The notes: generated by a model from the letters alone, not told the origin. Numbered from the stretch's first letter, positions 1 through 7,435 are shown. The stretch: 12,906 bases of DNA from Bacteroidales bacterium (GCA_007130555.1 SLSH01000076.1:1-12906), one strand, 5' to 3'. Program-made: numbers and translations.

Positions 1-3
1 TAT

Positions 4-11
4 TATATTTG
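4..11 (+). promoter_or_regulatory. Bacteroidota -7 promoter element upstream of porV
   Basis: TATATTTG matches the Bacteroidota sigma-ABfr -7 consensus TAnnTTTG exactly. It lies 41 bases before the porV ATG, which would give a leader of about 35 nt. The matching -33 element would fall outside the window, so only half of the promoter can be judged. It implies that porV and ispF can be transcribed from their own promoter even if porU lies upstream. Confidence 0.5.
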
Positions 12-52
12 CAGTTCTTTTCAAATATTATAAAAAGTAATTTAATGATAAT

Positions 53-1327
53 ATGAAAATCAAAAAAATCTTATTATTAGCACTAGGTATTTTTGCTATA
101 AATTTTAATATTATAGCACAAGTTGATTCTGAGGAGGGAGCGTATCAATTTGGACGCGATCATCCTAACGTAATTACTACTGCTGTTCCGTTTTTACAGA
201 TAGCACCTGATACACGTGCAGGAGGTTTGGGAGATGCAGGAGTTGCCACAACTCCCGATGTAAACTCAATGCACTGGAACCCTGCTAAGTATAGTTTTAT
301 TGACAATGAAATCGGAGTGGCAATTTCTTATACTCCATGGCTCAGACAATTAGTAAGAGATATGAATATAGCATATCTTGCAGGTTATGCAAAAATCAAC
401 GACGAAAATGTAATTAGTGCATCATTGAAATATTTTGACCTGGGAAGTATTCAATTCAGAACTATTGATAATCAACTATTACGGGACTTTAATCCGCATG
501 AATTTTCAATAGATTTCGGATATTCAAGATTATTGTCCGAAAAATTTTCCGGTGCCGTTGCCATGAGATATATATATAGTAATCTTACAGGAGGCATACC
601 TTCGCCCGGCTCGGGAGAAGTTACATTTCCGGGGATGTCGGTCGCAGCAGATGTTGCTTTTTATTATTATAATAATCAACTTGAAATCGGAGGACTGCCC
701 ACAAGCATTATGTGGGGATTAAATATTTCAAATATCGGAAATAAAATTTCATATACCACAGGAGAGTACAGAGACTTTATACCTACTAATTTCAGAATGG
801 GAGTAGGTTATAAAATAGAAGTCGACCAGTATAATTCCTTTTTATTTACAGTTGACTTTAATAAATTACTTGTACCCAGTCCTCCCGTTTACTGGCAAAG
901 CGGTGAGGTAAAGCCAAGCGGCGACACTGTTACTGTAAGTGACCAGGATATCAAATACGGAAAAGATCCTAATATTTCTGTTCCCGCTGCTCTTTTTTCT
1001 TCATGGACAGACGCTCCCGGTGTAGCAACAGCTTTTGGAACTTATGATAATCCTAATACTTTCAGAGAAGAACTTGCAGAAGTAAATATCTCTTTCGGAG
1101 TCGAATACTGGTACGACAAACAGTTTGCACTAAGAGTAGGGTATTTCCACGAGCACGAATACAAAGGAAATCGTAAATATTTTACTTTCGGAGCAGGTTT
1201 AAAAATGAATGTTTTCGGACTTGACTTTTCTTTTCTGGTGCCGACAACCCAAAGAAATCCTCTGCAAAATACAATGAGATTTACCTTAATTTTTGATATA
1301 GCAGGACTAGCAGACGAAGGTAGATAA
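53..1327 (+). CDS. porV: T9SS outer-membrane protein PorV (PorV/PorQ family barrel)
   Basis: This is a 424-residue secreted outer-membrane protein of the PorV (LptO) family. In known systems PorV is a FadL-like barrel that receives cargo C-terminal domains from the SprA translocon and passes them to the PorU sortase in the attachment complex. Residues 1-22 form a signal peptide (Lys-rich start, hydrophobic core, probable cut after Ala22). Family hallmarks follow: a segment around residues 44-63 with PFLQIAPDTRAGGLGDAG, then MHWNPAK near 74-80 and YTPWLRQL near 93-100. The rest alternates polar and hydrophobic residues as in beta-strands and ends in an aromatic-rich barrel strand. The length is close to that of known PorV proteins. 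ispF follows after 31 bases. In Porphyromonas, as I recall, porU, porV and ispF are also neighbours, which supports the call; porU would lie just left of the window. PorQ is the closest alternative and is less likely. Confidence 0.93.
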   Translation: MKIKKILLLALGIFAINFNIIAQVDSEEGAYQFGRDHPNVITTAVPFLQIAPDTRAGGLGDAGVATTPDVNSMHWNPAKYSFIDNEIGVAISYTPWLRQLVRDMNIAYLAGYAKINDENVISASLKYFDLGSIQFRTIDNQLLRDFNPHEFSIDFGYSRLLSEKFSGAVAMRYIYSNLTGGIPSPGSGEVTFPGMSVAADVAFYYYNNQLEIGGLPTSIMWGLNISNIGNKISYTTGEYRDFIPTNFRMGVGYKIEVDQYNSFLFTVDFNKLLVPSPPVYWQSGEVKPSGDTVTVSDQDIKYGKDPNISVPAALFSSWTDAPGVATAFGTYDNPNTFREELAEVNISFGVEYWYDKQFALRVGYFHEHEYKGNRKYFTFGAGLKMNVFGLDFSFLVPTTQRNPLQNTMRFTLIFDIAGLADEGR

Positions 1328-1358
1328 ACATCAAAAATCCAATATCTAAATTTTTAAT

Positions 1359-1838
1359 ATGAATTACAGAATCGGAACAGGATACGATGTTCATAAATTA
1401 AAAACCGGATTAAAATTTATTTTAGGTGGTATAGAGATTAACCATAATAAAGGATGTATTGCCCATTCGGACGGAGATGTTTTAATTCATGCTATATGTG
1501 ATGCACTCATTGGTGCAGGAAATTTAAGAGATATCGGGTACAATTTTCCTGATACGGATATTAAGTACAAAAATATTGACAGCAAAATTTTATTGTCAAA
1601 AACCATAAAATTATTGAGAGACAGGAATTATGAAATCGCAAATATTGATTCTACGATTATTTTACAAAAACCAAAAATCTGTAATTATATCCAAAAAATG
1701 CAGGAAACTCTTGCAAAAGCCCTAAATATTAGTCCTGAACAAATATCAATTAAAGCGACAACAACAGAAGGCTTGGGATTTGAAGGAGCAGAAGAAGGCG
1801 TATCTGCACAAGCTACAGCTTTAATATATTTAAAATAA
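1359..1838 (+). CDS. ispF: 2-C-methyl-D-erythritol 2,4-cyclodiphosphate synthase
   Basis: IspF is a cytoplasmic homotrimer of the MEP pathway. It converts CDP-methylerythritol 2-phosphate to methylerythritol cyclodiphosphate plus CMP, on the way to IPP and DMAPP. The 159-residue length is normal. The zinc ligands are visible as D10 and H12 in GTGYDVH and H44 in the segment after HSDGD (36-40). The CDP-binding motif KATTTEGLGFEG spans residues 132-143, and FPDTD (63-67) is also conserved. The ATG follows porV by 31 bases without a terminator, so the two are probably co-transcribed. The last 9 bases overlap the 3' end of the asparaginase gene on the other strand, leaving no room for a terminator between the two converging genes. 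Confidence 0.97.
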   Translation: MNYRIGTGYDVHKLKTGLKFILGGIEINHNKGCIAHSDGDVLIHAICDALIGAGNLRDIGYNFPDTDIKYKNIDSKILLSKTIKLLRDRNYEIANIDSTIILQKPKICNYIQKMQETLAKALNISPEQISIKATTTEGLGFEGAEEGVSAQATALIYLK

Positions 1839-2780
1839 TATTTCTTTTTTATTATCCGAATTTATATATGCTCTGAACATGGATTTAGAGTTAAAGGGCA
1901 TAGTCATATTTCCGTTTTTATCAATAGCTATCATACCTCCGTAAGTTCCAAACTCTCCTATTCTGTCTATTGATTTTTGTGTAGCTCTTTCGAGGCTCAT
2001 GCCTGAATATTTCATTAAAGCAATAACATTATAGGCTGCAACTGTTCTGATAAAAAATTCTCCATGTCCGGTACACGAAATTGCCGCTGCAGAATTATCG
2101 GCATAACATCCTGCACCTATAATCGGCACATCTCCTACCCTGCCATATTGTTTGAGCATCATCCCACCGGTTGAAGTAGCTGCGGCAAGATTTCCGTTTT
2201 TATCCAAAGCAACGGCACCAACAGTTCCTTTTATCTGTTCTTCTTTACGTTCCAGATAACGCTGATACATTCTGTCTTCGATAAAATACTCCTGAGAAAC
2301 TATTTCCAGTTCATATTCTTTTGCAAATTTTTCTGCTCCTTTAGAAATTAACAAAACATGTCTGCTACTGTCCATAACTGTTCTTGCTGCTTTTACAGGA
2401 TTTTTAATTGTTGTAACTCCCGAAACCGCCCCTGCATTAAGAGTTTTTCCGTCCATAATTGATGCATCCAATTCGGGCTTACCGTCAATATTTAAAACAG
2501 CACCGCGTCCTGCATTAAAAAACGGACAGTCTTCCAAAATAATAACACAAGCCTCAACAACATCAACAGCAGAATATCCTATGGATAAAAGAGAATCACC
2601 GTATGTCAGCACTCTGTCTAATGTATTATAATGAGCATTGTAAATCTCTTTATCAAAATCTTCCGAATTAAAATTCCCCGCTCCACCATGTATTATCAGA
2701 CCATATTTACCATTATTCTGCGAAAACAATAGCCCACAAGAAAAAAATACGGCTAAACCAAAAACTATTATTTTTTTCAT
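1830..2780 (-). CDS. Isoaspartyl peptidase / L-asparaginase (Ntn-hydrolase), exported
   Basis: This 316-residue plant-type asparaginase (family T2) would hydrolyse beta-aspartyl dipeptides and possibly asparagine. Such proenzymes self-cleave to expose an N-terminal Thr. Here that residue is T186 in KGTVGAVALD, with T204 in TSTGG as the second active-site threonine. GRVGD (213-217) and TGHGE (237-241) are the substrate-binding segments, and HGGAG (31-35) is the conserved N-terminal motif. Residues 1-20 look like a signal peptide ending near LLFSQ, so the enzyme probably acts in the periplasm. C15 lies in the hydrophobic core in FFSC, a poor lipobox, so I favour ordinary cleavage over a lipoprotein. 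All key residues are present. Its promoter candidate lies at 2818-2825, and its 3' end overlaps ispF. Confidence 0.93.
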   Translation of the reverse strand: MKKIIVFGLAVFFSCGLLFSQNNGKYGLIIHGGAGNFNSEDFDKEIYNAHYNTLDRVLTYGDSLLSIGYSAVDVVEACVIILEDCPFFNAGRGAVLNIDGKPELDASIMDGKTLNAGAVSGVTTIKNPVKAARTVMDSSRHVLLISKGAEKFAKEYELEIVSQEYFIEDRMYQRYLERKEEQIKGTVGAVALDKNGNLAAATSTGGMMLKQYGRVGDVPIIGAGCYADNSAAAISCTGHGEFFIRTVAAYNVIALMKYSGMSLERATQKSIDRIGEFGTYGGMIAIDKNGNMTMPFNSKSMFRAYINSDNKKEILF

Positions 2781-3079
2781 ATTTCATTTTTTTTATTAAT
2801 ATCATTTTTGAACTTTGCAAATATAATATTAAATCCGATTTAAAAAAACACGAAATACATACTATTAAGCAATTTATAAACCCACTCTAAAATCTCTGCT
2901 AAAATGCTTACAAGCATATACTTACACGGTTCTTGTTATTTAGAATAAATCTTGTTTAACATTTTTTTAAGAAAAATAAATGCAAAATTATTTGGATTTG
3001 AACTTTTAATTATGTATTTTAGTATTTTATTACTTTATTACTTTATAAAAAATTTTATTAACCTTAATAATTAAATGCT
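2781..3079. other. AT-rich divergent intergenic region
   Basis: This 299-base gap separates the divergent asparaginase and sigma-factor genes. Besides the minus-strand -7 element it holds a 14-base inverted repeat at 2904-2917 (ATGCTT-AC-AAGCAT) and 2.5 copies of the octamer TTTATTAC at 3026-3045. No convincing plus-strand TAnnTTTG is present; the nearest is ATTATTTG around 2988-2995, with one mismatch. No open frame of note and no RNA gene was recognised. The inverted repeat has only a 2-base centre, so it would be a protein-binding site rather than a hairpin, if it means anything. Confidence 0.5.
2818..2825 (-). promoter_or_regulatory. Bacteroidota -7 promoter element for the asparaginase gene
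   Basis: Read on the minus strand this is TATATTTG, an exact match to TAnnTTTG. It sits 37 bases upstream of the asparaginase ATG at 2780, giving a leader of about 30 nt. A T-rich block on the same strand (complement of 2842-2848, preceded by TG) lies roughly where the -33 element should be but does not match TTTG well. Confidence 0.5.
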
Positions 3080-3580
3080 ATGAGCACACAAGAATTTAAC
3101 GCGAAACTTTTAGAAACAGAAAAAAGTTTAAAATATTTTGCATTAAGTCTTTCAAAAGATTCTGAAAACGCTAAAGATTTAGTACAGGAGACATTTTTGA
3201 AAGCGATTAAAAACAGGAATAAGTATATTTCCGATACCAATATGAAAGCCTGGTTATTTACGATTTTAAGGAATACTTATATAAATCAGGTAACAAAATT
3301 ATCTTCGAAAAACACGATTAATGACGATTCGGAAAACAATTATTTAATAAAAAATAAAAAAAATAATAATGAAAGTACCGAAAGTAAGATTTATAAATCC
3401 GAGTTAGACGATGCAGTTTCGATGCTTAGCGATGAATACCGTATTCCGTTTACAAAGTTTTATGATGGTTATAAATATAAGGAAATTGCCGAAGAAACAA
3501 ATCTTCCCATAGGTACGGTAAAAAGCAGAATATTTTTTTTTTTTTTTTTATTAATTAAAAGTCTTAAAACCCTTTCATAA
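3080..3580 (+). CDS. ECF-type RNA polymerase sigma factor with poly-Phe tail
   Basis: This is a 166-residue sigma-70 family protein of the small two-domain (ECF) type. Region 2 spans about residues 10-75, with the typical AKDLVQETFLKAIKN (31-45) and NMKAWLFTILRNTYIN (54-69). A low-complexity Asn/Lys-rich linker follows (80-101). Region 4 (108-155) has the helix-turn-helix YKYKEIAEETNLPIGTVKSRI. Relatives usually continue with a basic stretch such as FFARKxL; here a 17-T run gives F152-F156 and then LLIKSLKTLS. The reading frame and overall length look normal, as if only three residues had been replaced. No anti-sigma gene follows. The ATG at 3080 is chosen because the ATG six bases upstream is closed at once by TGA. 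It may control the envelope genes downstream; P. gingivalis SigP, which acts with PorX on T9SS genes, is a functional analogue to consider, but equivalence is not shown. Confidence 0.85.
   Translation: MSTQEFNAKLLETEKSLKYFALSLSKDSENAKDLVQETFLKAIKNRNKYISDTNMKAWLFTILRNTYINQVTKLSSKNTINDDSENNYLIKNKKNNNESTESKIYKSELDDAVSMLSDEYRIPFTKFYDGYKYKEIAEETNLPIGTVKSRIFFFFFLLIKSLKTLS
3533..3549 (+). repeat. 17-base poly-T tract inside the sigma-factor gene
   Basis: Seventeen consecutive T bases encode F152-F156 and the first two bases of L157, at the end of the region 4.2 recognition helix. Losing one T would give FFFFFY and a stop. Gaining one, or losing two, would give a Phe run followed by Ile-Asn and a stop. 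Every alternative frame therefore ends within three codons of the run, and slippage would change only the last ten or so residues. Confidence 0.9.
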
Positions 3581-3609
3581 TAATACTAGCTGCAAATTTC
3601 CTTTCATAA
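3571..3609 (+). repeat. 10-bp direct repeat at the sigma-factor stop codon
   Basis: CCTTTCATAA occurs at 3571-3580, where it contains the stop codon, and again at 3600-3609, 29 bases later. The flanks differ (preceded by AAAAC and ATTTC). It may be a trace of a small duplication or deletion, or it may be chance in this AT-rich sequence. Confidence 0.4.
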
Positions 3610-3625
3610 CAGGGCTATATTAAAT

Positions 3626-3662
3626 AAATAGATACCATAAATTAGATTTATGGTATTTATTT
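3626..3662. terminator. AT-rich hairpin after the sigma-factor gene, probable terminator
   Basis: Bases 3626-3641 pair with 3647-3662 around the 5-base loop TTAGA. The inner ten pairs (ATACCATAAA with TTTATGGTAT) are perfect, and the outer six contain one G-T pair. The hairpin begins 46 bases after the sigma-factor stop and precedes the promoter of the next gene. The T-rich part belongs mostly to the 3' arm and no separate T tract follows, so it is a weaker candidate than the terminator at 7436. Because it is nearly symmetric it could also be a binding site. Confidence 0.5.
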
Positions 3663-3699
3663 TGCATATATCTTAATGTTTTTGCTAAGAAAAAAATAT

Positions 3700-3707
3700 T
3701 ATTTTTG
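3700..3707 (+). promoter_or_regulatory. Bacteroidota -7 promoter element upstream of the propeller gene pair
   Basis: TATTTTTG matches TAnnTTTG exactly and sits 23 bases before the ATG at 3731. A TTTTTG at 3679-3684 could be the -33 element, but the 15-base spacing is shorter than the usual 19-21, so only the -7 part is well supported. It would drive the gene at 3731 and, by read-through, the one at 5326. Confidence 0.4.
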
Positions 3708-3730
3708 TCATTTTTAAATAATATCATCTT

Positions 3731-5275
3731 ATGATAAGAATATTTATAATAATATTTACGCTACTGGCTTTAAATTATACAGGATTATCACAACGTTTTA
3801 TTGAGCGTGGCGATGAAGCATTGGAATTACAGCATTATTACGAAGCGATATCAAATTATCAATCTCAGTTAGATAAACGAAACAGCAGCAAATACGAAAT
3901 AGCAGAAGCCAGTTTCAAGATAGGTTATTGTTATTTAAAGCTTTCGTTACCCGAAAAAGCGGAAGGATTTTTCAAAAAATCCATTGATAATAATTATAAT
4001 GCTCCTATTGTACATTATTATTACGGACAAACACTTCAAATGCTTCAGAAATATTATGAAGCATTATTGGAGTTTGAGAAATTCAAAGAACTGGAACCTG
4101 ATAATGAATTGGCTGATAAGGGTGTCGAAAATATTAATTATAGTTTTGCAATGCTTAAAGAACCTACCCGATATGAAGTTAATATTGTAGCAAGGCTTAG
4201 TTCTCCCGAATCTGATTACAGTCCGTTTTTTGAACAAAGGAACTACAGGAGGGTTTATTTCACATCTACAAGGTTTACCGAAATTCATGAGCAGGATAAT
4301 CCTGAATCGGGCGATTACTGTTCAAATATTTTTTATGCAGAACAAGACAGGAATAACCGATGGGGTAATCCTGTGATATTACCTGGTTTTGTAAATACTA
4401 TTGATGAGGAAGGAGCTGCCTGCTTAAATTTCAGATCAAATAATTTGTATTTTACAAGATGTTCTTATGATAAAAGACAAGATAAAGGCTGCAGGATATA
4501 TATGGCTCAAAAATCAGGAAGGTTTTGGGGCAGAGTAGCAAAAGTAGAAATACCCGGAATTCCCGAGCATGTGTCAATTGGACATCCTGCAATTTCGAAT
4601 GATGAACTTACTTTATACTTTTCTGCCGAAGGACTGCCCGGTAGCTATGGGGGTAAAGACATATATAAAGTAACCCGCGAAAGAAGAATTCATAATTTTG
4701 GATATCCCCAAAATATGGGACCAAAAATAAATACAGAAGGGGATGAGATGTATCCTTATGTAAGAATTAACGGAGAATTATATTTTTCTTCGAACGGTCA
4801 TCACGGAATGGGAGGATTAGATATCTTTAAAGCCGTAGAAAAAGACGATGGCAGTTATGAAGTAATAAATTTAGGTAGTCCGATAAATTCTTCCCATGAT
4901 GATTTTGGCATAGTATTTATGGGTAACAGAGAAGAAGGTTTTCTTTCATCACGAAGAAGCAGAGGAATGGGAAAAACAGATATTTTTCATTTTGTTTTGC
5001 CTGAAATAGATTTAAGTCTGTCCGGAACTGTATGGGACAAAAAAACCGGCAAAAGATTATCAAACGTAGAAATACAAATTATGAATGAAGAATATATACT
5101 AATGGGTACTGAACTTTCTAATGAACAAGGAAATTTCAATATTAAACTGGAGCCTGAAATGAATTATATAATTCAATACATATCAGACAGTTACAAAACA
5201 GAAGTTATTGAAATAAATGCAAAAGAAATTTTAAATAACAAAAAAATCAGAAAAGATATATTTTTAAATAAATAA
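3731..5275 (+). CDS. TPR / PD40 beta-propeller / CRD protein, PorE-like without OmpA domain
   Basis: This 514-residue exported protein has a signal peptide at 1-20 (probable cut before Gln21). TPR-like helices follow (about 24-140, with IGYCYLKL and YYYGQTLQMLQKYYEALLEF). A WD40-like PD40 propeller spans about 160-422; its blades show repeated signatures such as YFSAE, GPKINTEGDE and YFSSNGHHGMGGLDIFKA. A carboxypeptidase-regulatory-like beta domain follows (about 427-514, SLSGTVWDKKTGKRLSNVEI). It stops just where its paralogue 50 bases downstream enters the OmpA domain. C244 and C254 match a cysteine pair in the paralogue. Without OmpA it should not bind peptidoglycan itself; a periplasmic scaffold or partner of the downstream protein is a reasonable guess. 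The biochemical function is unknown. Confidence 0.85.
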   Translation: MIRIFIIIFTLLALNYTGLSQRFIERGDEALELQHYYEAISNYQSQLDKRNSSKYEIAEASFKIGYCYLKLSLPEKAEGFFKKSIDNNYNAPIVHYYYGQTLQMLQKYYEALLEFEKFKELEPDNELADKGVENINYSFAMLKEPTRYEVNIVARLSSPESDYSPFFEQRNYRRVYFTSTRFTEIHEQDNPESGDYCSNIFYAEQDRNNRWGNPVILPGFVNTIDEEGAACLNFRSNNLYFTRCSYDKRQDKGCRIYMAQKSGRFWGRVAKVEIPGIPEHVSIGHPAISNDELTLYFSAEGLPGSYGGKDIYKVTRERRIHNFGYPQNMGPKINTEGDEMYPYVRINGELYFSSNGHHGMGGLDIFKAVEKDDGSYEVINLGSPINSSHDDFGIVFMGNREEGFLSSRRSRGMGKTDIFHFVLPEIDLSLSGTVWDKKTGKRLSNVEIQIMNEEYILMGTELSNEQGNFNIKLEPEMNYIIQYISDSYKTEVIEINAKEILNNKKIRKDIFLNK

Positions 5276-5325
5276 ATTTTAATATATTTACATTTTTTAT
5301 TATCAATCTTAAAAAATTCTGGATT

Positions 5326-7413
5326 ATGAAAAGAGCAATAATAATTTTAACCATTCTCTTAACTACTTGTATCGTTTTTGGTCAAAGACACATAGAACGG
5401 GGAGATGAAGCATTTAGCACAAACATGTATGATATTGCAAAAGATCACTATGAAAGGGCTTTGGCAAATGTAAGTTCTAAAAGTGAAATTGCTTATGTAA
5501 ATTATCAATTAGGATACTGCTATAATATGCTTGGAAATTCGATTAAAGCGGAATCTCATTTTAAAGTAGCTGCAGAGAATTATGTTCAGGGAGTAATAAA
5601 GCCTGATGTTTTATTGTATTATGCAGATGCATTAAGGATGAACAGTAAATACGAAGATGCGATTGAAATTTATAAAGAGTATTTAAAAATTAATCCGAAC
5701 GACCACAGAGCAACCAGCGGGATACAGTCGTGTGAAATTGCACCCAGATGGATTAACAGACCAACCCGCTACAGAGTTACTAATATGTCAAGGCTTAATT
5801 CAACTAAACTTGATTTTTCTCCTACATGGGCTTCAAGAGACTACAGAGTAATCTATTTTACTACATCAAGAGAAGGCACAATGGGAGACAGGACCAATTA
5901 CAGGGCGGGTCAGAATTTTACGGATATATATGAAGTTACTCAGGACAGAAAAGGAACCTGGGGCGAACCAAGACCTGTTCAGGGTGGAATAAATACAGTA
6001 AATACTATTGAAGACGAAGGAGCTTCGGTAGTATCATCAAGAGGGAATGAGATGTTTTTTACAAGATGTAAAGCAGGAAGGAGAGTTGATGAACCTTGTA
6101 AAATATATTATTCCGAAAGAAGAGGAAATGCATGGGGAGAGGCTGTTCCTATTAATATTCCCGGATTCGAAAAATACGAAGTCGGATATCCTGCATTAGC
6201 TCCCGATGAAAAAACTCTGTATTTTTCTGCCGAAACACCTGATAATTATGGTGGAATGGATTTATTTTATACAACAAAGATAAGTGGTGTAAATTTTAGC
6301 ACCCCGATAAATCTCGGACCAAAAATAAATACGGTAGGGAATGAAGTTTTCCCGACTGTCAGAGAAGACGGAACGCTTTATTTTGCTTCTGACGGGCATC
6401 CCGGCATGGGAGGGCTGGATATTTTTAAAGCAATTACTGATGAAAACGGAAATTTTATTGATGTTGAAAATTTAAAATATCCGATAAATTCATCATGGGA
6501 CGATTTCGGAATAATATTTATGGGTGAAGAAGAAAGAGGATATTTAACTTCCGACCGCAGAGGAGGTAAAGGCGGAGATGATATTTATTCTTTTTATTTA
6601 CCGCCACTTGAAATTAATCTTAGCGGACTTGTCAGAGATACTACCGATATGGATAATATAAGATTAATAAGAGATGCTAAGGTAACGATTAGAAATGATG
6701 AAGGTATAGTGGCAGAATTATCATCGGGAGCCAACGGAACTTTTGCATATAAATTGGAACAAGACCAAAATTATAATGTAAGGGCAGAAATTGACAGAGA
6801 TTATTTTATTAATTCGGTTTCGTTTACAACCCATAATATTGATAACGACACTACAATTCATGTAAATATTAATATGGGGAGAATTCAAAAAATTATTGTA
6901 TTGCCAAATATCGAATATGACTATGATAAAGCTACATTAAGACCAGAATCAACAGTGGCTCTTAACCAGCTGGTAAAAACTCTGGAAGAAAATCCTCATA
7001 TAAGAATTGAATTAAGGGCTCATACAGACTTTAGAGGAGCTCATGAATATAATATAAACTTATCTCAGGCAAGAGCAGAATCATGTGTTAATTATATTAT
7101 AAGTAAAGGTATTGATAAAGACAGGCTGGAATTTATAGGTTTTGGTAAAACAGAGCCGAGAGAAGTTACAAAAGAAATTGCAAAAGAATATGATTTTCTT
7201 GAAGAAGGAACAATATTAACAGAAGAATTTATAAGGGCATTGCCAAATAATTCTCAGATAGAAATAACTCATCAGTTAAACAGGAGAACTGAATTTAGTG
7301 TTATACCCGATGAGGAGGAAGAAGAGGAAGAAAGTATTTTTGTTGATGAAAGAAAAGAAGACGGAACAGGCGGAAAAGTTACTATTGAAGAAGTAGAAAC
7401 AGGAGAATTTTAA
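5326..7413 (+). CDS. PorE-like TPR / PD40 propeller / CRD / OmpA-domain envelope protein
   Basis: This is a 695-residue exported protein. Domains in order are: signal peptide (1-19, probable cut before Gln20), TPR-like helices (24-140), PD40 propeller (165-425, with LYFASDGHPGMGGLDIFKA and YLTSDRRGGKGGDDIYSF), carboxypeptidase-regulatory-like domain (430-515) and OmpA-like peptidoglycan-binding domain (525-660). The OmpA core is intact: YDYDKATLRPES (531-542), HTDFRG with D567 (566-571) and LSQARAES with R583 (579-586). NRRTEF lies at 652-657. An acidic tail follows (DEEEEEEES, 662-670). The same order of domains is known for PorE (PG1058) of Porphyromonas, a T9SS component that binds peptidoglycan. 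PorE is a lipoprotein; here C15 in LTTC is a poor lipobox. Bacteroidota often carry several such paralogues, so I call it PorE-like only. It probably shares a transcript with the upstream gene. Confidence 0.87.
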   Translation: MKRAIIILTILLTTCIVFGQRHIERGDEAFSTNMYDIAKDHYERALANVSSKSEIAYVNYQLGYCYNMLGNSIKAESHFKVAAENYVQGVIKPDVLLYYADALRMNSKYEDAIEIYKEYLKINPNDHRATSGIQSCEIAPRWINRPTRYRVTNMSRLNSTKLDFSPTWASRDYRVIYFTTSREGTMGDRTNYRAGQNFTDIYEVTQDRKGTWGEPRPVQGGINTVNTIEDEGASVVSSRGNEMFFTRCKAGRRVDEPCKIYYSERRGNAWGEAVPINIPGFEKYEVGYPALAPDEKTLYFSAETPDNYGGMDLFYTTKISGVNFSTPINLGPKINTVGNEVFPTVREDGTLYFASDGHPGMGGLDIFKAITDENGNFIDVENLKYPINSSWDDFGIIFMGEEERGYLTSDRRGGKGGDDIYSFYLPPLEINLSGLVRDTTDMDNIRLIRDAKVTIRNDEGIVAELSSGANGTFAYKLEQDQNYNVRAEIDRDYFINSVSFTTHNIDNDTTIHVNINMGRIQKIIVLPNIEYDYDKATLRPESTVALNQLVKTLEENPHIRIELRAHTDFRGAHEYNINLSQARAESCVNYIISKGIDKDRLEFIGFGKTEPREVTKEIAKEYDFLEEGTILTEEFIRALPNNSQIEITHQLNRRTEFSVIPDEEEEEEESIFVDERKEDGTGGKVTIEEVETGEF

Positions 7414-7435
7414 CTTATATAAATTAAATAAAAAT

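Noticed and set aside
3080..3580. Sigma factor considered as a frameshifted pseudogene
   Set aside because: No frame after the T run continues for more than two further codons except the current one, and length and tail fit the family, so a simple frameshift does not explain it.
3984..4288. Short frames on both strands inside the first propeller gene (3984-4190 plus, 4064-4288 minus)
   Set aside because: They are shadows of the TPR and propeller coding sequence and are low in complexity.
5283..5290. TATATTTA between the two propeller genes, considered as a separate promoter
   Set aside because: The final conserved G of TAnnTTTG is missing and no spaced -33 element is seen; co-transcription is simpler.
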